A stretch of 64,000 bases of DNA from the NCBI RefSeq assembly GCF_029867415.1, contig NC_081181.1:75736144-75800143 (forward strand), read 5' to 3'. Positions 11,145 to 22,195 of this stretch are shown piece after piece (the stretch's first letter is position 1; each line of letters opens with the position of its first letter). Source of the stretch: Vicia villosa (taxonomy: Eukaryota; Streptophyta; Magnoliopsida; Fabales; Fabaceae). Made by a program: the position numbers and the translations under genes. A model generated the notes under the pieces. That model did not search any database. It was not told the origin of the DNA and was given only the letters and a program-made list of their open reading frames with translations.

Positions 11145-12299
11145 TGTTGAAAGTATTTGTGGGTAAATATTTTCGGTAATATATCGTATCCACAGGGATT
11201 GGTTAATATCACTGCCGTTCTATAGTTGTTTATTTTGAGTTAGGAAAATTGAGTTTGGTTTGTTTTATACTTCTAATAATATCAAAAGCAAATATTAAAA
11301 TAAAAGCAAGTAAAGGACTTTCTGTTAACAAATAAAGAAAGATGTTGAGCCTTTAGGGTTCATCAACCTAATCCTATACAATTATCAATTAATTCCCAAT
11401 AGAATAATCCTTTGAATCATTATCTTCACTTATCCTCAAATAAGATTCCATGTCTGCAAATCAAATTAGATAAACTTTTACCGGTATGAGATTCGATCTC
11501 TCCAAATATCAATCTCGATAATAGTAATTAAGACCGATAATTATGAAAACCCAATCACAATTCCATCTCTGCAAATTATAATTGAATTAATATAGTAACC
11601 TAGGGCAAAAGTAAAAATCCTCTCTTTCGATCGAAGATTCAACAATGATGTAAATTAAAAGCAAGGTTTCTTATTGATAATAAATTCAAACAATTGTTCA
11701 CAGGAATTAATCAATGGTAATGTATATTCATAGGTTAACTACTACCTTAGACTCAACAAGAGGGATTTAGCTCCCCATAGACATGAAGAACACACAAGAA
11801 TTAATGGAGGGATTCATCTTCATCAATGGAATGTCTTCGATTGGTAAAGAATTGGCCTTCAATTGTTGTTCTTGGCTACAATCTCAGAATGCTCTCCTAA
11901 TTTCGCTCTTCATAAAGTTCTCTAACCACCCTTTCTCTCTTGGAAGCTAGGGCTTTTAAACAGAATTTTTGAACTTTTAACGTCGAGGCCGCGGCGCGGC
12001 AACGGGCTGGCGCGGCGCGCCCTAGGAACTCTCGCGGCGCGCCCTTTGCACTTTCCATCTTTTTCTTTTGCCTTTGAGACTTCTAGCCCTCTATCCTCCT
12101 CATGTTGTTCTTAAGTTCCAATTCAGCTCAAAACCTGCAACAATAACACCCACAAGTGATTCGATTTGCTTTATTCATGAACTAAACTTATTCAGTTCAA
12201 TTCTTCATAAAAACCTATGGATTCATCACATTTTGCATTGGTTTGGAGAAGAAATCGCTTATATTAACACATGAATTTACCATTAATTTACTCCTAACA
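11145..12299 (-). repeat. Athila 3' LTR
   Basis: 1155 bp with TG...CA ends. It matches the LTR at 31020-32204 apart from about 1% substitutions and the absence of a 30-bp GC-rich unit. It contains the CpG-dense block at 11981-12047. Confidence 0.93.
11981..12047. promoter_or_regulatory. CpG-dense cluster in Athila 3' LTR
   Basis: Fifteen CpG dinucleotides in 67 bp, built from CGCGGCGCG-type words, stand out in AT-rich surroundings. In the element's sense direction a TTTAAAA TATA-like word lies just downstream (about 11955). Confidence 0.6.
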
Positions 12300-12608
12300 A
12301 ACTCTCCCCAACTTAGAGTTTTGTTTGTCCATAAACAAAATTACTTACCTCCAGCAAAGTTTACGAAAATCAAGCAACAAGTTTTTCAAAACGTTTTTCT
12401 CAAGTGGTTCAATCTAGCAACTAAGTCAAATACTCCTCTTCTACCTGCAAACTCAGAATATACACATGAAACAAACTTTGAAAGCAAATTACCTCCAGAA
12501 GTTCACAACACTACACAATTGTAATTGAATCAGCACTAATCACTCTCATCAAAAAGTATGATGAATAAAAGAGGGGTTAAACACTCATCCAAACAATTAA
12601 ATCAACAA
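12300..12608 (-). other. Athila polypurine tract and 3' noncoding end
   Basis: On the reverse strand AAGTTGGGGAGAGTT ends at the LTR border (12300-12314) and fits a polypurine tract. The remainder is noncoding 3' sequence that continues after the SIRE-1 insertion at 22196. Confidence 0.65.
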
Positions 12609-12613
12609 AGATC
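12609..12613. other. Left target-site duplication of SIRE-1 (AGATC)
   Basis: AGATC precedes the LTR start TGTTAGAAC and recurs at 22191-22195 after the second LTR. Confidence 0.95.
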
Positions 12614-13192
12614 TGTTAGAACAAGATTTGTTCTGATCAATTATCTTAGTTTTGATGATAACAATAATATGAATTTTGCTTAAGATAATATGGTACTCTA
12701 ATCCAATGCAATTTCCTTTTCAGGAAATATATAAAGAGTATGCATAATTCAGCGCTCAGAAGCTTTGTCTCAAAGGGTTCAGCATGCAACATCAGAACAT
12801 GGTCTGGCAAGACATCAGAAGATGGTCGAAGCAGAATCAGAACATGGGTCTATGGAAGCATCAGAAGAACAAGAGAACAGAAGCACTGAAGTTCTGATGG
12901 TATCACGCTCAGAAGCACTTCAAGGTCAGAAGATCAGAAGATGCTATGCACCAAGCTGTTTGACTCTGATGATATTCAAACGTTGTATTCACAAACATCA
13001 GATCAGAAGAAAGTACAAGTGGCAAGCTACGCTGACTGACAAAAGGAACGTTAAAAGCTACTAAAGGCTACGTCAGTAGACACGGCGTGAACAAGGCTCG
13101 AGGTAGTTGACAAAAGCGTATAACATTAAATGCGATGCTGTACGGAACACGCAAAGCATTAAATGCACTCAACGGTCATCTTCTCCAACGCC

Positions 13193-13200
13193 TATAAATA
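13193..13200 (+). promoter_or_regulatory. TATA box of SIRE-1 5' LTR
   Basis: TATAAATA within CGCCTATAAATATGAAG, conserved in all four Sirevirus LTRs of the window. It would place the transcript start about 30 bp downstream, near 13230. Confidence 0.75.
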
Positions 13201-13441
13201 TGAAGTTCTGATGAGAAGCAAGGTTAACGATTCTGCACCAAAACAACTCATATTAAACTTGCTGAAACGCTATTCAAATTAAAAGCTCAGAATCTTCATC
13301 TTCATCAAAGCTCACTACATTGCTGTTGTAATATATTAGTGAGATTAAGCTTAAACGTTAAGAGAAATATCACAGTTTGTGATTATCGCTTTTAAGAAGC
13401 ATTTGTAATACTCTTAGAATTGATTACATTAAGTTGTAAGG

Positions 13442-13632
13442 AACTAGAGTGATCGTGTGGATCAGAATACTCTGGGAAGTCTTAGAGGTTATCTAAGCAG
13501 GTTGTAACTAGAGTGATCGTGTGGATCAGTATACTCTAGAAAAGTCTTAGAGGGTATCTAAGCAGTTGTTCCTGGAGTGATCAGTGTGTGATCAGAAGAC
13601 TCTGGAAGACTTAGTTGCTGACTAAGTGGAAA
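13442..13632 (+). repeat. Hairpin array in SIRE-1 LTR
   Basis: Three units of about 64 bp. Each has AGAGTGATC...GATC...ACTCT, which can fold, followed by a second stem: CTTAGA/TCTAAG (13481-13497), CTTAGA/TCTAAG (13546-13562) and ACTTAGT/ACTAAGT (about 13607-13625). The same array is at 21809-21999, about 33560-33750 and about 40736-40918. Confidence 0.8.
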
Positions 13633-13825
13633 ACCATTGTAATCCGTGCGATTAGTGGATTAAATCCTCAGTTGAGGTAAATCATCTCTGCGGGGGTGGA
13701 CTGGAGTAGTTTAGTTAACAACGAACCAGGATAAAAATAACTGTGCAATTTATTTTTATCTGTCAAGTTTTTAAAGCTACACTTATTCAAACCCCCCCTT
13801 TCTAAGTGTTTTTCTATCCTTCAAT

Positions 13826-13837
13826 TGGCATCAGAGC
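13826..13837 (+). promoter_or_regulatory. SIRE-1 primer-binding site
   Basis: TGGCATCAGAGC begins two bases after the LTR. It matches the usual Ty1/copia site TGGTATCAGAGC, complementary to the 3' end of initiator tRNA-Met, except for one base. Confidence 0.85.
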
Positions 13838-13909
13838 GCCGGTTCTAAGGTGCAAGCACTTAACCGTGTTTAGAAAAGATTCAGGAAGAGAAAAACGCTT
13901 CAGTAAAAG

Positions 13910-15829
13910 ATGGTTGATGAAAGTGAAAAGTCTACACCTGCATCTACATTTGGCTCTGCTGAGCAATACAACGGTAACAATGGTTATACTAGACCGCCGG
14001 TATTTGATGGTGAAAACTTTGAATACTGGAAAGATAAACTGGAAAGTTACTTTCTTGGTCTAGATGGTGATCTATGGGATCTTCTGATGGATGGTTACAA
14101 ACATCCAGTAAATGCCAGAGGCGTAAAGCTGACAAGGCAAGAAATGAATGATGATCAGAAAAAGCTTTTCAGGAATCATCATAAATGCAGAACTGTTTTG
14201 CTGAATGCTATCTCTCATGCTGAGTATGAGAAGATATCTAACAGGGAAACGGCCTATGACATATATGAGTCCTTGAAAATGACTCATGAAGGAAATGCTC
14301 AAGTCAAGGAGACTAAAGCTCTAGCTTTAATCCAGAAGTATGAAGCCTTCAAGATGGAGGATGATGAAGACATTGAAAAGATGTTTTCAAGATTTCAAAC
14401 TCTTACTGCTGGATTGAGAGTTCTTGACAAGGGATACACCAAGGCTGATCACGTAAAGAAAATCATCAAAAGCTTACCCAGAAGATGGGGTCCTATGGTG
14501 ACTGCATTCAAGATTGCAAAGAATCTGAATGAAGTCTCTCTATAAGAGCTTATCAGTGCCTTGAGAAGTCATGAAATAGAGCTGGACGCAAATGAGCCTC
14601 AAAAGAAAGGTAAGTCTATTGCATTAAAATCCAATATCAAGAAATGCACTAACGCTTTTCAGGCTAGAGAAGAAGATCCTGAAGAATCAGAATCTGAAGA
14701 AGAAGATGAACTGTCCCTGATCTCCAGAAGGCTAAATCAACTCTGGAAGACCAAGCAAAGGAAGTTCAGAGGCTTCAGAAGTTCAAAGAAATTTGAACGT
14801 GGAGAATCTTCTGATGATAGAAGATTTGACAAGAAGAAGGTCATGTGCTATGAATGCAATGAGCCTGGACACTTCAAGAATGAATGTCCAAATCTTCAGA
14901 AGGAAAATCCCAAGAAGAAGTTTCATAAGAAGAAAGGTCTTATGGCAACCTGGGATGAGTCAGAAGTTGATTCAGACTCTGAAGATGAGCAGGCCAACTG
15001 TGCGCTGATGGCGACAGAAGATGACGGATCAGAATCTACATCAGAATCAGATTCTGAAGAGGTATTTTCTGAACTTACTAGAGATGAGTTAGTTTCCGGT
15101 CTAACTGAACTTCTGGAACTCAAGTCTCAGATTAGTCTCAAATACAAAAAGTTGAAAAAGCTATTTGAATTTGAAACAAAGAAGCTTGAGATGGAGAATT
15201 CTGAATTAAAAGAAAAACTTTTAAAATTATCCAATAATGTTGGATCTCCTTCTGATTCAGAAAAATCCACTCCTAGTCTAAACCATATTCTGAAAGAATA
15301 TGATTTAAGTTTCAGGAAGTTCTTATCTAGAAGTATTGGCAGAAGTCAGCTAGCTTCTATGATATATGCTGTGTCTGGAAACAAAAGAGTCGGCATTGGT
15401 TTTGAGGGTGAAACCCCATACAAACTTGAACCTGTTGATGAAATGAAACTCACATACAAGCCATTGTATGATCAGTTCAAGTATGGCCACTCCCATGATA
15501 TTAGGCACACTTCACATGCTCAAAGTTTTCACATAACACACACCAAAAAGCATGTGACACAACCTAGGAAATATCATGAAACTCACATTAAAAATTATCA
15601 TGCTGTTCCTCCTATTGCTTACAATGTTAAACCCAAGTTCAATCAGAACTTGAGAAAATCTAACAAGAAAGGACCCAAGAAAATGTGGGTACCTAAGGAT
15701 AAGATTATTCCTATTGCAGATATCCTTGACTGCAAAAAGGACAAAGCACAACATGTCATGGTACCTGGACTCTGGATGCTCACGACACATGACAGGAAGA
15801 AGGTCTATGTTCCAAGACCTGGTGCTTAA
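13910..15829 (+). pseudogene. gag: SIRE-1 gag with one in-frame stop
   Basis: Starts at the ATG of MVDESEKS, 73 bases after the primer site. The N-terminal part is a Ty1/copia gag (FDGENFEYWKDKLESYF). A TAA at 14543-14545 interrupts it; the same frame then continues ELISALRSHEIELDA, so one substitution broke a single ORF. The zinc knuckle CYECNEPGHFKNEC (CX2CX4HX4C) is at 14846-14887. Acidic and coiled-coil-like stretches follow near 14950-15250. The frame closes with TAA at 15827-15829, past the start of the protease, which is in the +1 frame. It would form the virus-like particle capsid. Confidence 0.92.
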
Positions 15830-18800
15830 GTCTAGTGGAGAAGTCAAGTTTGGAGGAGATCAGAAGGGCAAGATAATTGGCTCTGGAACTATAAAGTCTG
15901 GTAACTCTCCTTCCATTTCTAATGTACTTCTTGTAGAAGGATTAACACATAACCTCTTATCTATCAGTCAATTGAGTGACAATGGTTATGATATAATCTT
16001 TAACCAAGAGTCTTGCAAGGCTGTAAATCAGAAGGATGGCTCAATCCTATTTACAGGCAAGAGGAAGAACAACATTTATAAGACAGATCTGCAAGATCTT
16101 GTGAGTCAGAAGGTGACTTGTCTTATGTCTGTTTCTGAAGAGCAGTGGGTCTGGCACAGAAGATTAGGTCATGCTAGTTTGAGAAAGATTTCTCAGATTA
16201 ACAAACTGAATCTGGTCAGAGGACTCCCTAATCTGAAATTCAAATCGGATGCTCTTTGTGAAGCATGTCAGAAGGGCAAGTTCTCCAAACCTGCATTCAA
16301 GTCCAAGAATGTTGTTTCTACCTCAAGGCCATTAGAACTCTTGCACATTGATCTGTTTGGCCCAGTCAAAACAGCATCTGTCAGAGGGAAGAAATATGGA
16401 TTAGTCATCGTAGATGATTATAGCCGCTGGACATGGGTAAAATTCTTGAAACACAAGGATGAGTCTCATTCAGTGTTCTTTGATTTCTGCATTCAGATTC
16501 AATCTGAAAAAGAGTGTAAAATCATAAAGGTCAGAAGTGATCATGGTGGTGAATTTGAGAACAGATCCTTTGAAGAATTCTTCAAAGAAAATGGTATTGC
16601 CCATGATTTCTCTTGTCCTACAACTCCACAGCAAAATGGAGTTGTAGAACGAAAGAATAGGACTCTGCAAGAAATGGCCAGAACCATGATCAATGAAACC
16701 AATATGGCTAAGCATTTCTGGGCAGAAGCAATAAACACTGCATGCTATATTCAGAATAGAATCTCTATCAGACCTATTCTAAACAAGACTCCTTATGAAT
16801 TGTGGAAGAATAGAAAGCCTAACATTTCATATTTCCATCCTTTGGGATGTGTATGCTTTATTCTGAACACTAAAGATCATCTTGGTAAGTTTGATTCCAA
16901 AGCTCAAAAATGTTTCCTTCTTGGATATTCTGAACGCTCAAAAGGCTACAGAGTATACAATACTGAAACATTGATTGTAGAAGAATCAATCAATATCAGG
17001 TTTGATGATAAGCTTGGTTCTGAAAAACCAAAGCAGTTTGATAATTTTGCAGATTGGGATATTGATATATCAGAAGTTGCTGAGCCAAGAAGCAACGCAT
17101 CAGAAGCAGAGCTTCTCAGAAGCAAAGAATCTGAAGATCAAGTATCAGCTTCTCTGGAGAATCTAAGCATTTCTGAAGAACCATCTGTCAGAAGATCATC
17201 CAGACTCATCTCTGGTCATTCAGAAGATGTCATTCTTGGAAAGAAGGATGATCCAATCAGAACAAGAGCATTCCTTAAGAACAATGCAGATTGTCAATTA
17301 GGTCTTGTATCTTTGATCGAGCCAACTTCTGTTGATCATGCTCTAGAAGATCCAGACTGGATAATTGCTATGCAAGAAGAACTAAATCAGTTTACAAGGA
17401 ATGATGTTTGGGATCTTGTTCCTAGACCAGATGGATTCAATATAATCGGCACAAAATGGGTCTTCAGAAACAAGCTCAGTGAGAAAGGTGAAGTAGTAAG
17501 GAACAAAGCCAGACTGGTGGCTCAGGGTTATAGTCAGCAAGAAGGGATTGACTATACAGAAACCTTTGCACCAGTGGCCAGGTTAGAATCTATTCGTCTA
17601 TTAATTTCATTTGCCACTCAACATAACATCACTCTCTATCAGATGGATGTTAAGAGTGCCTTCTTAAATGGTTATATAGATGAAGAAGTTTATGTCCATC
17701 AACCTCCTGGTTTTGAAGACTCTCTGTCTCCTAATCATGTTTTTAAACTAAAGAAATCATTGTATGGATTGAAACAGGCTCCCAGAGCTTGGTATGAACG
17801 CTTAAGTTCTTTCCTTCTGGATAATGGTTTCACTAGAGGAAAAGTGGACACTACTCTCTTTTGTAAAACCTTTAAAAGGGATATTTTAATTTGTCAAATA
17901 TATGTAGATGATATTATTTTTGGAACATCTAATGCTACACTTGGAAAGGAGTTTGCTGAGTCTATGCAGGCTGAGTTTGAAATGAGCATGATGGGAGAAC
18001 TCAAGTATTTCCTTGGAATACAAATAAATCAAACATCAGAAGGAACGTATGTTCACCAAACCAAGTATGTGAAGGAACTTCTGAAGAAGTTTAATCTTCT
18101 AGACTGCAAAGAAGCCAAAACTCCTATGCATCCAACATGCATCCTAGGTAAGGATGAGGTAAGTAAGAAGGTAGATCAGAAGTTATACAGAGGTATGATT
18201 GGATCTCTTCTATATTTGACTGCTTCTAGACCTGACATTCTGTTCAGTGTTTGTTTGTGTGCTAGATTCCAATCAGATCCTAGAGAATCTCATTTAACTG
18301 CTGTTAAGAGAATTCTAAGGTATCTGAAAGGTACTACTAATGTTGGCTTAGTTTACAGAAAATCTAAAGAATACAACTTAGTAGGATTCTGCGATGCTGA
18401 CTATGCTGGAGACAGAATTGAAAGAAAAAGTACTTCAGGAAGTTGCCAATTTCTTGGAAGTCATTTGATCTCTTGGTACAGCAAGAAGCAAGCAACTATT
18501 GCTCTATCAACAACAGACGCAGAATATGTCGCTGCTGCTGGTTGTAGTACACAGATGCTCTGGATGAAGAGTCAGTTAGAAGATTATCAGATATATGAGA
18601 GTAACATTCCTATATTCTGTGATAATACTTCTGCTATATGTTTATCTAAGAATCCTATTCTTCATTCAAAGGCTAAACATATTGAGATTAAACATCATTT
18701 CATAAGGGACTATGTTCAGAAGGGTGTTATATCTTTAAACTTTGTTGATACAGACCATCAATGGGCTGATATCTTTACAAAACCCCTGGCTGAAGATAGG

Positions 18801-18848
18801 TTTAAGTTCATTCTGAAGAACATCAGTATGGATTTATGCCCAAAATGA
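15654..18848 (+). CDS. pol: SIRE-1 pol: protease, integrase, reverse transcriptase, RNase H
   Basis: The frame is open from 15654 (after a TGA at 15651) to the stop at 18846-18848, with no interruption. In order: protease [13 protein letters not shown] (15759-15797); integrase zinc region with WHRRLGHAS and CEAC; integrase core with [15 protein letters not shown] and [12 protein letters not shown] with [22 protein letters not shown] and YVDD at 17901-17912; RNase H with [17 protein letters not shown] and CDNTSAI. It ends [10 protein letters not shown]. It overlaps gag by 173 bases in the +1 frame, so expression needs a +1 shift or equivalent. No ATG opens it. Confidence 0.94.
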   Translation, partial: ENLTRKDPRKCGYLRIRLFLLQISLTAKRTKHNMSWYLDSGCSRHMTGRRSMFQDLVLKSSGEVKFGGDQKGKIIGSGTIKSGNSPSISNVLLVEGLTHNLLSISQLSDNGYDIIFNQESCKAVNQKDGSILFTGKRKNNIYKTDLQDLVSQKVTCLMSVSEEQWVWHRRLGHASLRKISQINKLNLVRGLPNLKFKSDALCEACQKGKFSKPAFKSKNVVSTSRPLELLHIDLFGPVKTASVRGKKYGLVIVDDYSRWTWVKFLKHKDESHSVFFDFCIQIQSEKECKIIKVRSDHGGEFENRSFEEFFKENGIAHDFSCPTTPQQNGVVERKNRTLQEMARTMINETNMAKHFWAEAINTACYIQNRISIRPILNKTPYELWKNRKPNISYFHPLGCVCFILNTKDHLGKFDSKAQKCFLLGYSERSKGYRVYNTETLIVEESINIRFDDKLGSEKPKQFDNFADWDIDISEVAEPRSNASEAELLRSKESEDQVSASLENLSISEEPSVRRSSRLISGHSEDVILGKKDDPIRTRAFLKNNADCQLGLVSLIEPTSVDHALEDPDWIIAMQEELNQFTRNDVWDLVPRPDGFNIIGTKWVFRNKLSEKGEVVRNKARLVAQGYSQQEGIDYTETFAPVARLESIRLLISFATQHNITLYQMDVKSAFLNGYIDEEVYVHQPPGFEDSLSPNHVFKLKKSLYGLKQAPRAWYERLSSFLLDNGFTRGKVDTTLFCKTFKRDILICQIYVDDIIFGTSNATLGKEFAESMQAEFEMSMMGELKYFLGIQINQTSEGTYVHQTKYVKELLKKFNLLDCKEAKTPMHPTCILGKDEVSKKVDQKLYRGMIGSLLYLTASRPDILFSVCLCARFQSDPRESHLTAVKRILRYLKGTTNVGLVYRKSKEYNLVGFCDADYAGDRIERKSTSGSCQFLGSHLISWYSKKQATIALSTTDAEYVAAAGCSTQMLWMKSQLEDYQIYESNIPIFCDNTSAICLSKNPILHSKAKHIEIKHHFIRDYVQKGVISLNFVDTDHQWADIFTKPLAEDRFKFILKNISMDLCPK

Positions 18849-19367
18849 GAAGATGAGAAGTTCTTAAGTATGAGTATCTTCTGAAATGAATGTGAATTTT
18901 TTTTTTAATCAGAAGTTCTGATTGAAATCTTTAGAAATTATGATTCGGTTATTACTAACGTTTCATTGTCTAAGTTGATTCAGAATCTCTTTTAAAGCAA
19001 AACAGCTGTAACGTTTTATCTCGGGATGGTAAACCTGTCGTTACTATTCATGGATAAGCGTGCGTGCAGTTGAAGGGACGCCGACCATAGGTAACTGTGC
19101 TAGTCACCTCATTTGTCTTTATTATCTCTCCTCATGTCACGTAACATTAAATGCTATTCATCTTTCGTTTCATTTTATTTTCTTTTAAATACTCTTCAAA
19201 CGCTTCTCCTTCCCTCTCATATTTTCTCTATTTTCTCTATCTCTTTGCATTCCTCATAAAGTTTTTCTCTCTCTCTTCCGTTTTCGTCTCTTGCTCAAAC
19301 AAGTTTTTTCTTTCTTTTAAAAATCCTAGCTCAAACCTAGCGTTCACCCTAAGCCTGTTGAAGATCT
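18849..19367 (+). other. SIRE-1 region after pol: leader-like segment
   Basis: Homologous to the segment before the env-like ORF of SIRE-2, with shared words GTGCAGTTGAA and ACGCCGACC. A TATA-like TTTTAAATA lies at 19183-19191. It is followed by a CT-rich stretch of about 130 bp, resembling a plant 5' leader. Confidence 0.5.
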
Positions 19368-19556
19368 ATGACTCAAAGGCGACAGATCTCTGCATATCTC
19401 GGGATGGCTCTCCTAATACCTCTCAAGTCAGACCTCTTCTTTGATGTTGTTATCAACTTTCACCCAAAGACAGAAGACTTTCTTGAGTTATGGGAGGAGG
19501 TTAAGAATGATATTCTTAACTTCTATGTTAAGGGAAAGCCCCGTTTGCAACATTAG
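19368..19556 (+). CDS. Small ORF of 62 codons where SIRE-2 has its env-like gene
   Basis: ATG at 19368, stop at 19554-19556. I do not recognise the protein, which begins MTQRRQISAYLG and contains PKTEDFLELWEEVKNDIL. It follows a CT-rich leader and is followed by about 270 bp of T-rich, 3'-UTR-like sequence before homology with SIRE-2 resumes near 19830. It may be a captured fragment of another transcript or a chance frame. Confidence 0.3.
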   Translation: MTQRRQISAYLGMALLIPLKSDLFFDVVINFHPKTEDFLELWEEVKNDILNFYVKGKPRLQH

Positions 19557-20413
19557 CTCTCTGTCTGTGAACTGTCCCTCTCTTCCTCTTTGGTCACTTG
19601 GATCTCTCCTACAGTGGAGGTTCTAGTCTGGAAGACAAGAGTCCACCGGGATTCTTGATGGGTTGACACAGAGTGTGTCCTTCTAGGGTGCTGTTTTTAA
19701 TTTTTGTAGTCATTTCCTCTTGGGATGACTTTTTATGTATTTGCTAGGAATGTTTCTCATCTTGTTAAACATAGGAACCTTTTGTAATATCTTTTGATTA
19801 TCAATGAAAAGTTTCTTTGTTTTTTACATTCCAGTGATTTTATTTGTCGTTTTATTCATCTGAATCTTTTGAAATATTCTTTTTGATGATATGACAAAAA
19901 GGGGGAGAAGATAAATGATAAATGATTTGATTAATCTATCAGTTGCTGGGTAAAGCTCCCACACATTTACTAACAAGAACTGCAAGTTCTATATGGTTTA
20001 AGTGTTTTGCAGGTATAAAGCAGTGAAGAGAATCTTCAAAGCAAACACAAGAAGCAAAACCATAAGAAGTGTGATTCTGTAAAAAGAATAAACTCATGGA
20101 AACTGAAGCAAGCTGAGTGCTATCAAGCTTCAGAAATCAGAAGCACTGAAAATAGAATTTAATCCATATCTGTCTATTTGCTTTGACAAAATTCTATTTG
20201 CTCTGATACATTACTTTAGCCTATATGGCTCTGATACATATAATGTGTTCGAATATACATTTTATGTTCTGACTCGTTCATGCTGACTTTTGTCGTTTAG
20301 TTTTTGTTCTGTAACATTTCAGGATGTAAAGATGCTCTGATGATGCTCTGGTACATTCAACAATGTTCTGATACAAATCTAGCATGAAGTGATGTTGGTA
20401 GAAATTCAAAGCT
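19557..20413 (+). other. SIRE-1 3' noncoding region
   Basis: No coding signal. A polypurine-like AAAAAGGGGGAGAAG sits at 19896-19910, and the sequence from there on matches the SIRE-2 3' region. The words CTGATACAT and TCAGAAG recur. Confidence 0.6.
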
Positions 20414-20755
20414 CTGAAGCTATCCGAGGGAAGCAGAAATTCAAAGCTGTGAATGTTCTAAAGATCCAGAAAACTCAAGTTCTGAAGCTGTCCTAGATGG
20501 AAGCAGAAATCAGAAGCTGTGAATGTTCTGAAGATCAAAGAAATTCAAGTTCTGAAGTTGTCCTGAATGGAAGCAGAAATCAGAAGCTGTGAATGTTCAG
20601 AAGATCAAAGAAATTCAAGTTCTGAAGCTGTCCTAGATGGAAGCAGGAATCAGAAGCTGTGAGTGTTCTAGGGATCTAAGAAAATTCTAGTTCTGAAGTT
20701 GTCCAATGGAAGCAGAAGTCAGAAGCTATGAATTCTCTGAAGACAGAAGCTTATA
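20414..20755 (+). repeat. 70-bp tandem repeat, about five units, SIRE-1
   Basis: Units run from GAAGCTGTCC through AATCAGAAGCTGTGAATG to TTCAAGTTCT with a period of 70 bp, with the last units diverged. SIRE-2 has the same array at about 39325-39665. Confidence 0.88.
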
Positions 20756-20816
20756 TGATTGTCTCTACCGAAATAATCAGGGAAGTCTTTTATTAAAGTT
20801 CTTCGAGTATTTATTT

Positions 20817-20866
20817 CAGGGGGAGATTATTTATCTCAGGGGGAGATTGTTAATCTCAGGGGGAGA
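20817..20866 (+). repeat. Three polypurine-like repeats upstream of the SIRE-1 3' LTR
   Basis: CAGGGGGAGA occurs at 20817-20826, 20837-20846 and 20857-20866, each 20 bp apart. They resemble the true tract at 20967-20980. Multiple polypurine tracts are a known Sirevirus trait. Confidence 0.75.
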
Positions 20867-20966
20867 CATATTCATATGCTTATGATATAGCTGTGTAATT
20901 TGTCTTTTGCCGTCTGTTCTTTCTGATCGCAAATTCATATCATTTATATATGTTTTTGTCATCATC

Positions 20967-20980
20967 AAAAAGGGGGAGAT
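20967..20980 (+). promoter_or_regulatory. SIRE-1 polypurine tract
   Basis: AAAAAGGGGGAGAT directly abuts the 3' LTR start at 20981. Confidence 0.9.
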
Positions 20981-22190
20981 TGTTAGAACAAGATTTGTTC
21001 TGATCAATTATCTTAGTTTTGATGATAACAATAATATGAATTTTGCTTAAGATAATATGGTACTCTAATCCAATGCAATTTCCTTTTCAGGAAATATATA
21101 AAGAGTATGCATAATTCAGCGCTCAGAAGCTTTGTCTCAAAGGGTTCAGCATGCAACATCAGAACATGGTCTGGCAAGACATCAGAAGATGGTCGAAGCA
21201 GAATCAGAACATGGGTCTATGGAAGCATCAGAAGAACAAGAGAACAGAAGCACTGAAGTTCTGATGGTATCACGCTCAGAAGCACTTCAAGGTCAGAAGA
21301 TCAGAAGATGCTATGCACCAAGCTGTTTGACTCTGATGATATTCAAACGTTGTATTCACAAACATCAGATCAGAAGAAAGTACAAGTGGCAAGCTACGCT
21401 GACTGACAAAAGGAACGTTAAAAGCTACTAAAGGCTACGTCAGTAGACCCAGCGTGAACAAGGCTCGAGGTAGTTGACAAAAGCGTATAACATTAAATGC
21501 GATGCTGTACGGAACACGCAAAGCATTAAATGCACTCAACGGTCATCTTCTCCAACGCCTATAAATATGAAGTTCTGATGAGAAGCAAGGTTAACGATTC
21601 TGCACCAAAACAACTCATATTAAACTTGCTGAAACGCTATTCAAATTAAAAGCTCAGAATCTTCATCTTCATCAAAGCTCACTACATTGCTGTTGTAATA
21701 TATTAGTGAGATTAAGCTTAAACGTTAAGAGAAATATCACAGTTTGTGATTATCGCTTTTAAGAAGCATTTGTAATACTCTTAGAATTGATTACATTAAG
21801 TTGTAAGGAACTAGAGTGATCGTGTGGATCAGAATACTCTAGGAAGTCTTAGAGGTTATCTAAGCAGGTTGTAACTAGAGTGATCGTGTGGATCAGTATA
21901 CTCTAGAAAAGTCTTAGAGGGTATCTAAGCAGTTGTTCCTGGAGTGATCAGTGTGTGATCAGAAGACTCTGGAAGACTTAGTTGCTGACTAAGTGGAAAA
22001 CCATTGTAATCCGTGCGATTAGTGGATTAAATCCTCAGTTGAGGTAAATCATCTCTGCGGGGGTGGACTGGAGTAGTTTAGTTAACAACGAACCAGGATA
22101 AAAATAACTGTGCAATTTATTTTTATCTGTCAAGTTTTTAAAGCTACACTTATTCAAACCCCCCCTTTCTAAGTGTTTTTCTATCCTTCA
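20981..22190 (+). repeat. SIRE-1 3' LTR
   Basis: 1210 bp, the same length as the 5' LTR. Differences seen by eye are near 21432-21436 (ACCCAGCG against ACACGGCG) and near 21842 (CTAGG against CTGGG). It ends CTATCCTTCA before the AGATC duplication. Confidence 0.96.
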
Positions 22191-22195
22191 AGATC
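22191..22195. other. Right target-site duplication of SIRE-1 (AGATC)
   Basis: Matches 12609-12613. Joining the flanks here restores continuous Athila 3' noncoding sequence. Confidence 0.95.

Larger units (their letters stand above)
12614..13823 (+). repeat. SIRE-1 5' LTR
   Basis: 1210 bp, TG...CA. TATAAATA lies at 13193-13200. Downstream at 13442-13632 is a threefold array of paired hairpins. A 99-codon open frame inside (12765-13064) repeats identically in the other LTR and in shifted form in SIRE-2, and has no protein-like features. Confidence 0.96.
12614..22190 (+). mobile_element. SIRE-1: full-length Sirevirus (Ty1/copia)
   Basis: 9577 bp with two 1210-bp LTRs that differ at about 3 positions by eye. 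Flanks are AGATC duplications. Internal order: primer site, gag, protease, integrase, RT, RNase H, a 3' region without an env-like ORF, then a polypurine tract. The integrase-before-RT order is diagnostic of Ty1/copia. Very low LTR divergence marks it as the youngest insertion in the window. Confidence 0.96.

Noticed and set aside
12765..13064. A 99-codon open frame in the SIRE-1 LTR, repeated identically at 21132-21431
   Set aside because: It is repeated because the LTR is repeated. The translation is low-complexity, driven by CAGAAG words, and the frame is not kept in SIRE-2.
14543..14545. Programmed readthrough stop within SIRE-1 gag
   Set aside because: It lies mid-gag, before the zinc knuckle, not at a domain border. 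The simplest reading is a single inactivating substitution. SIRE-2 lacks this region, so it cannot be compared.
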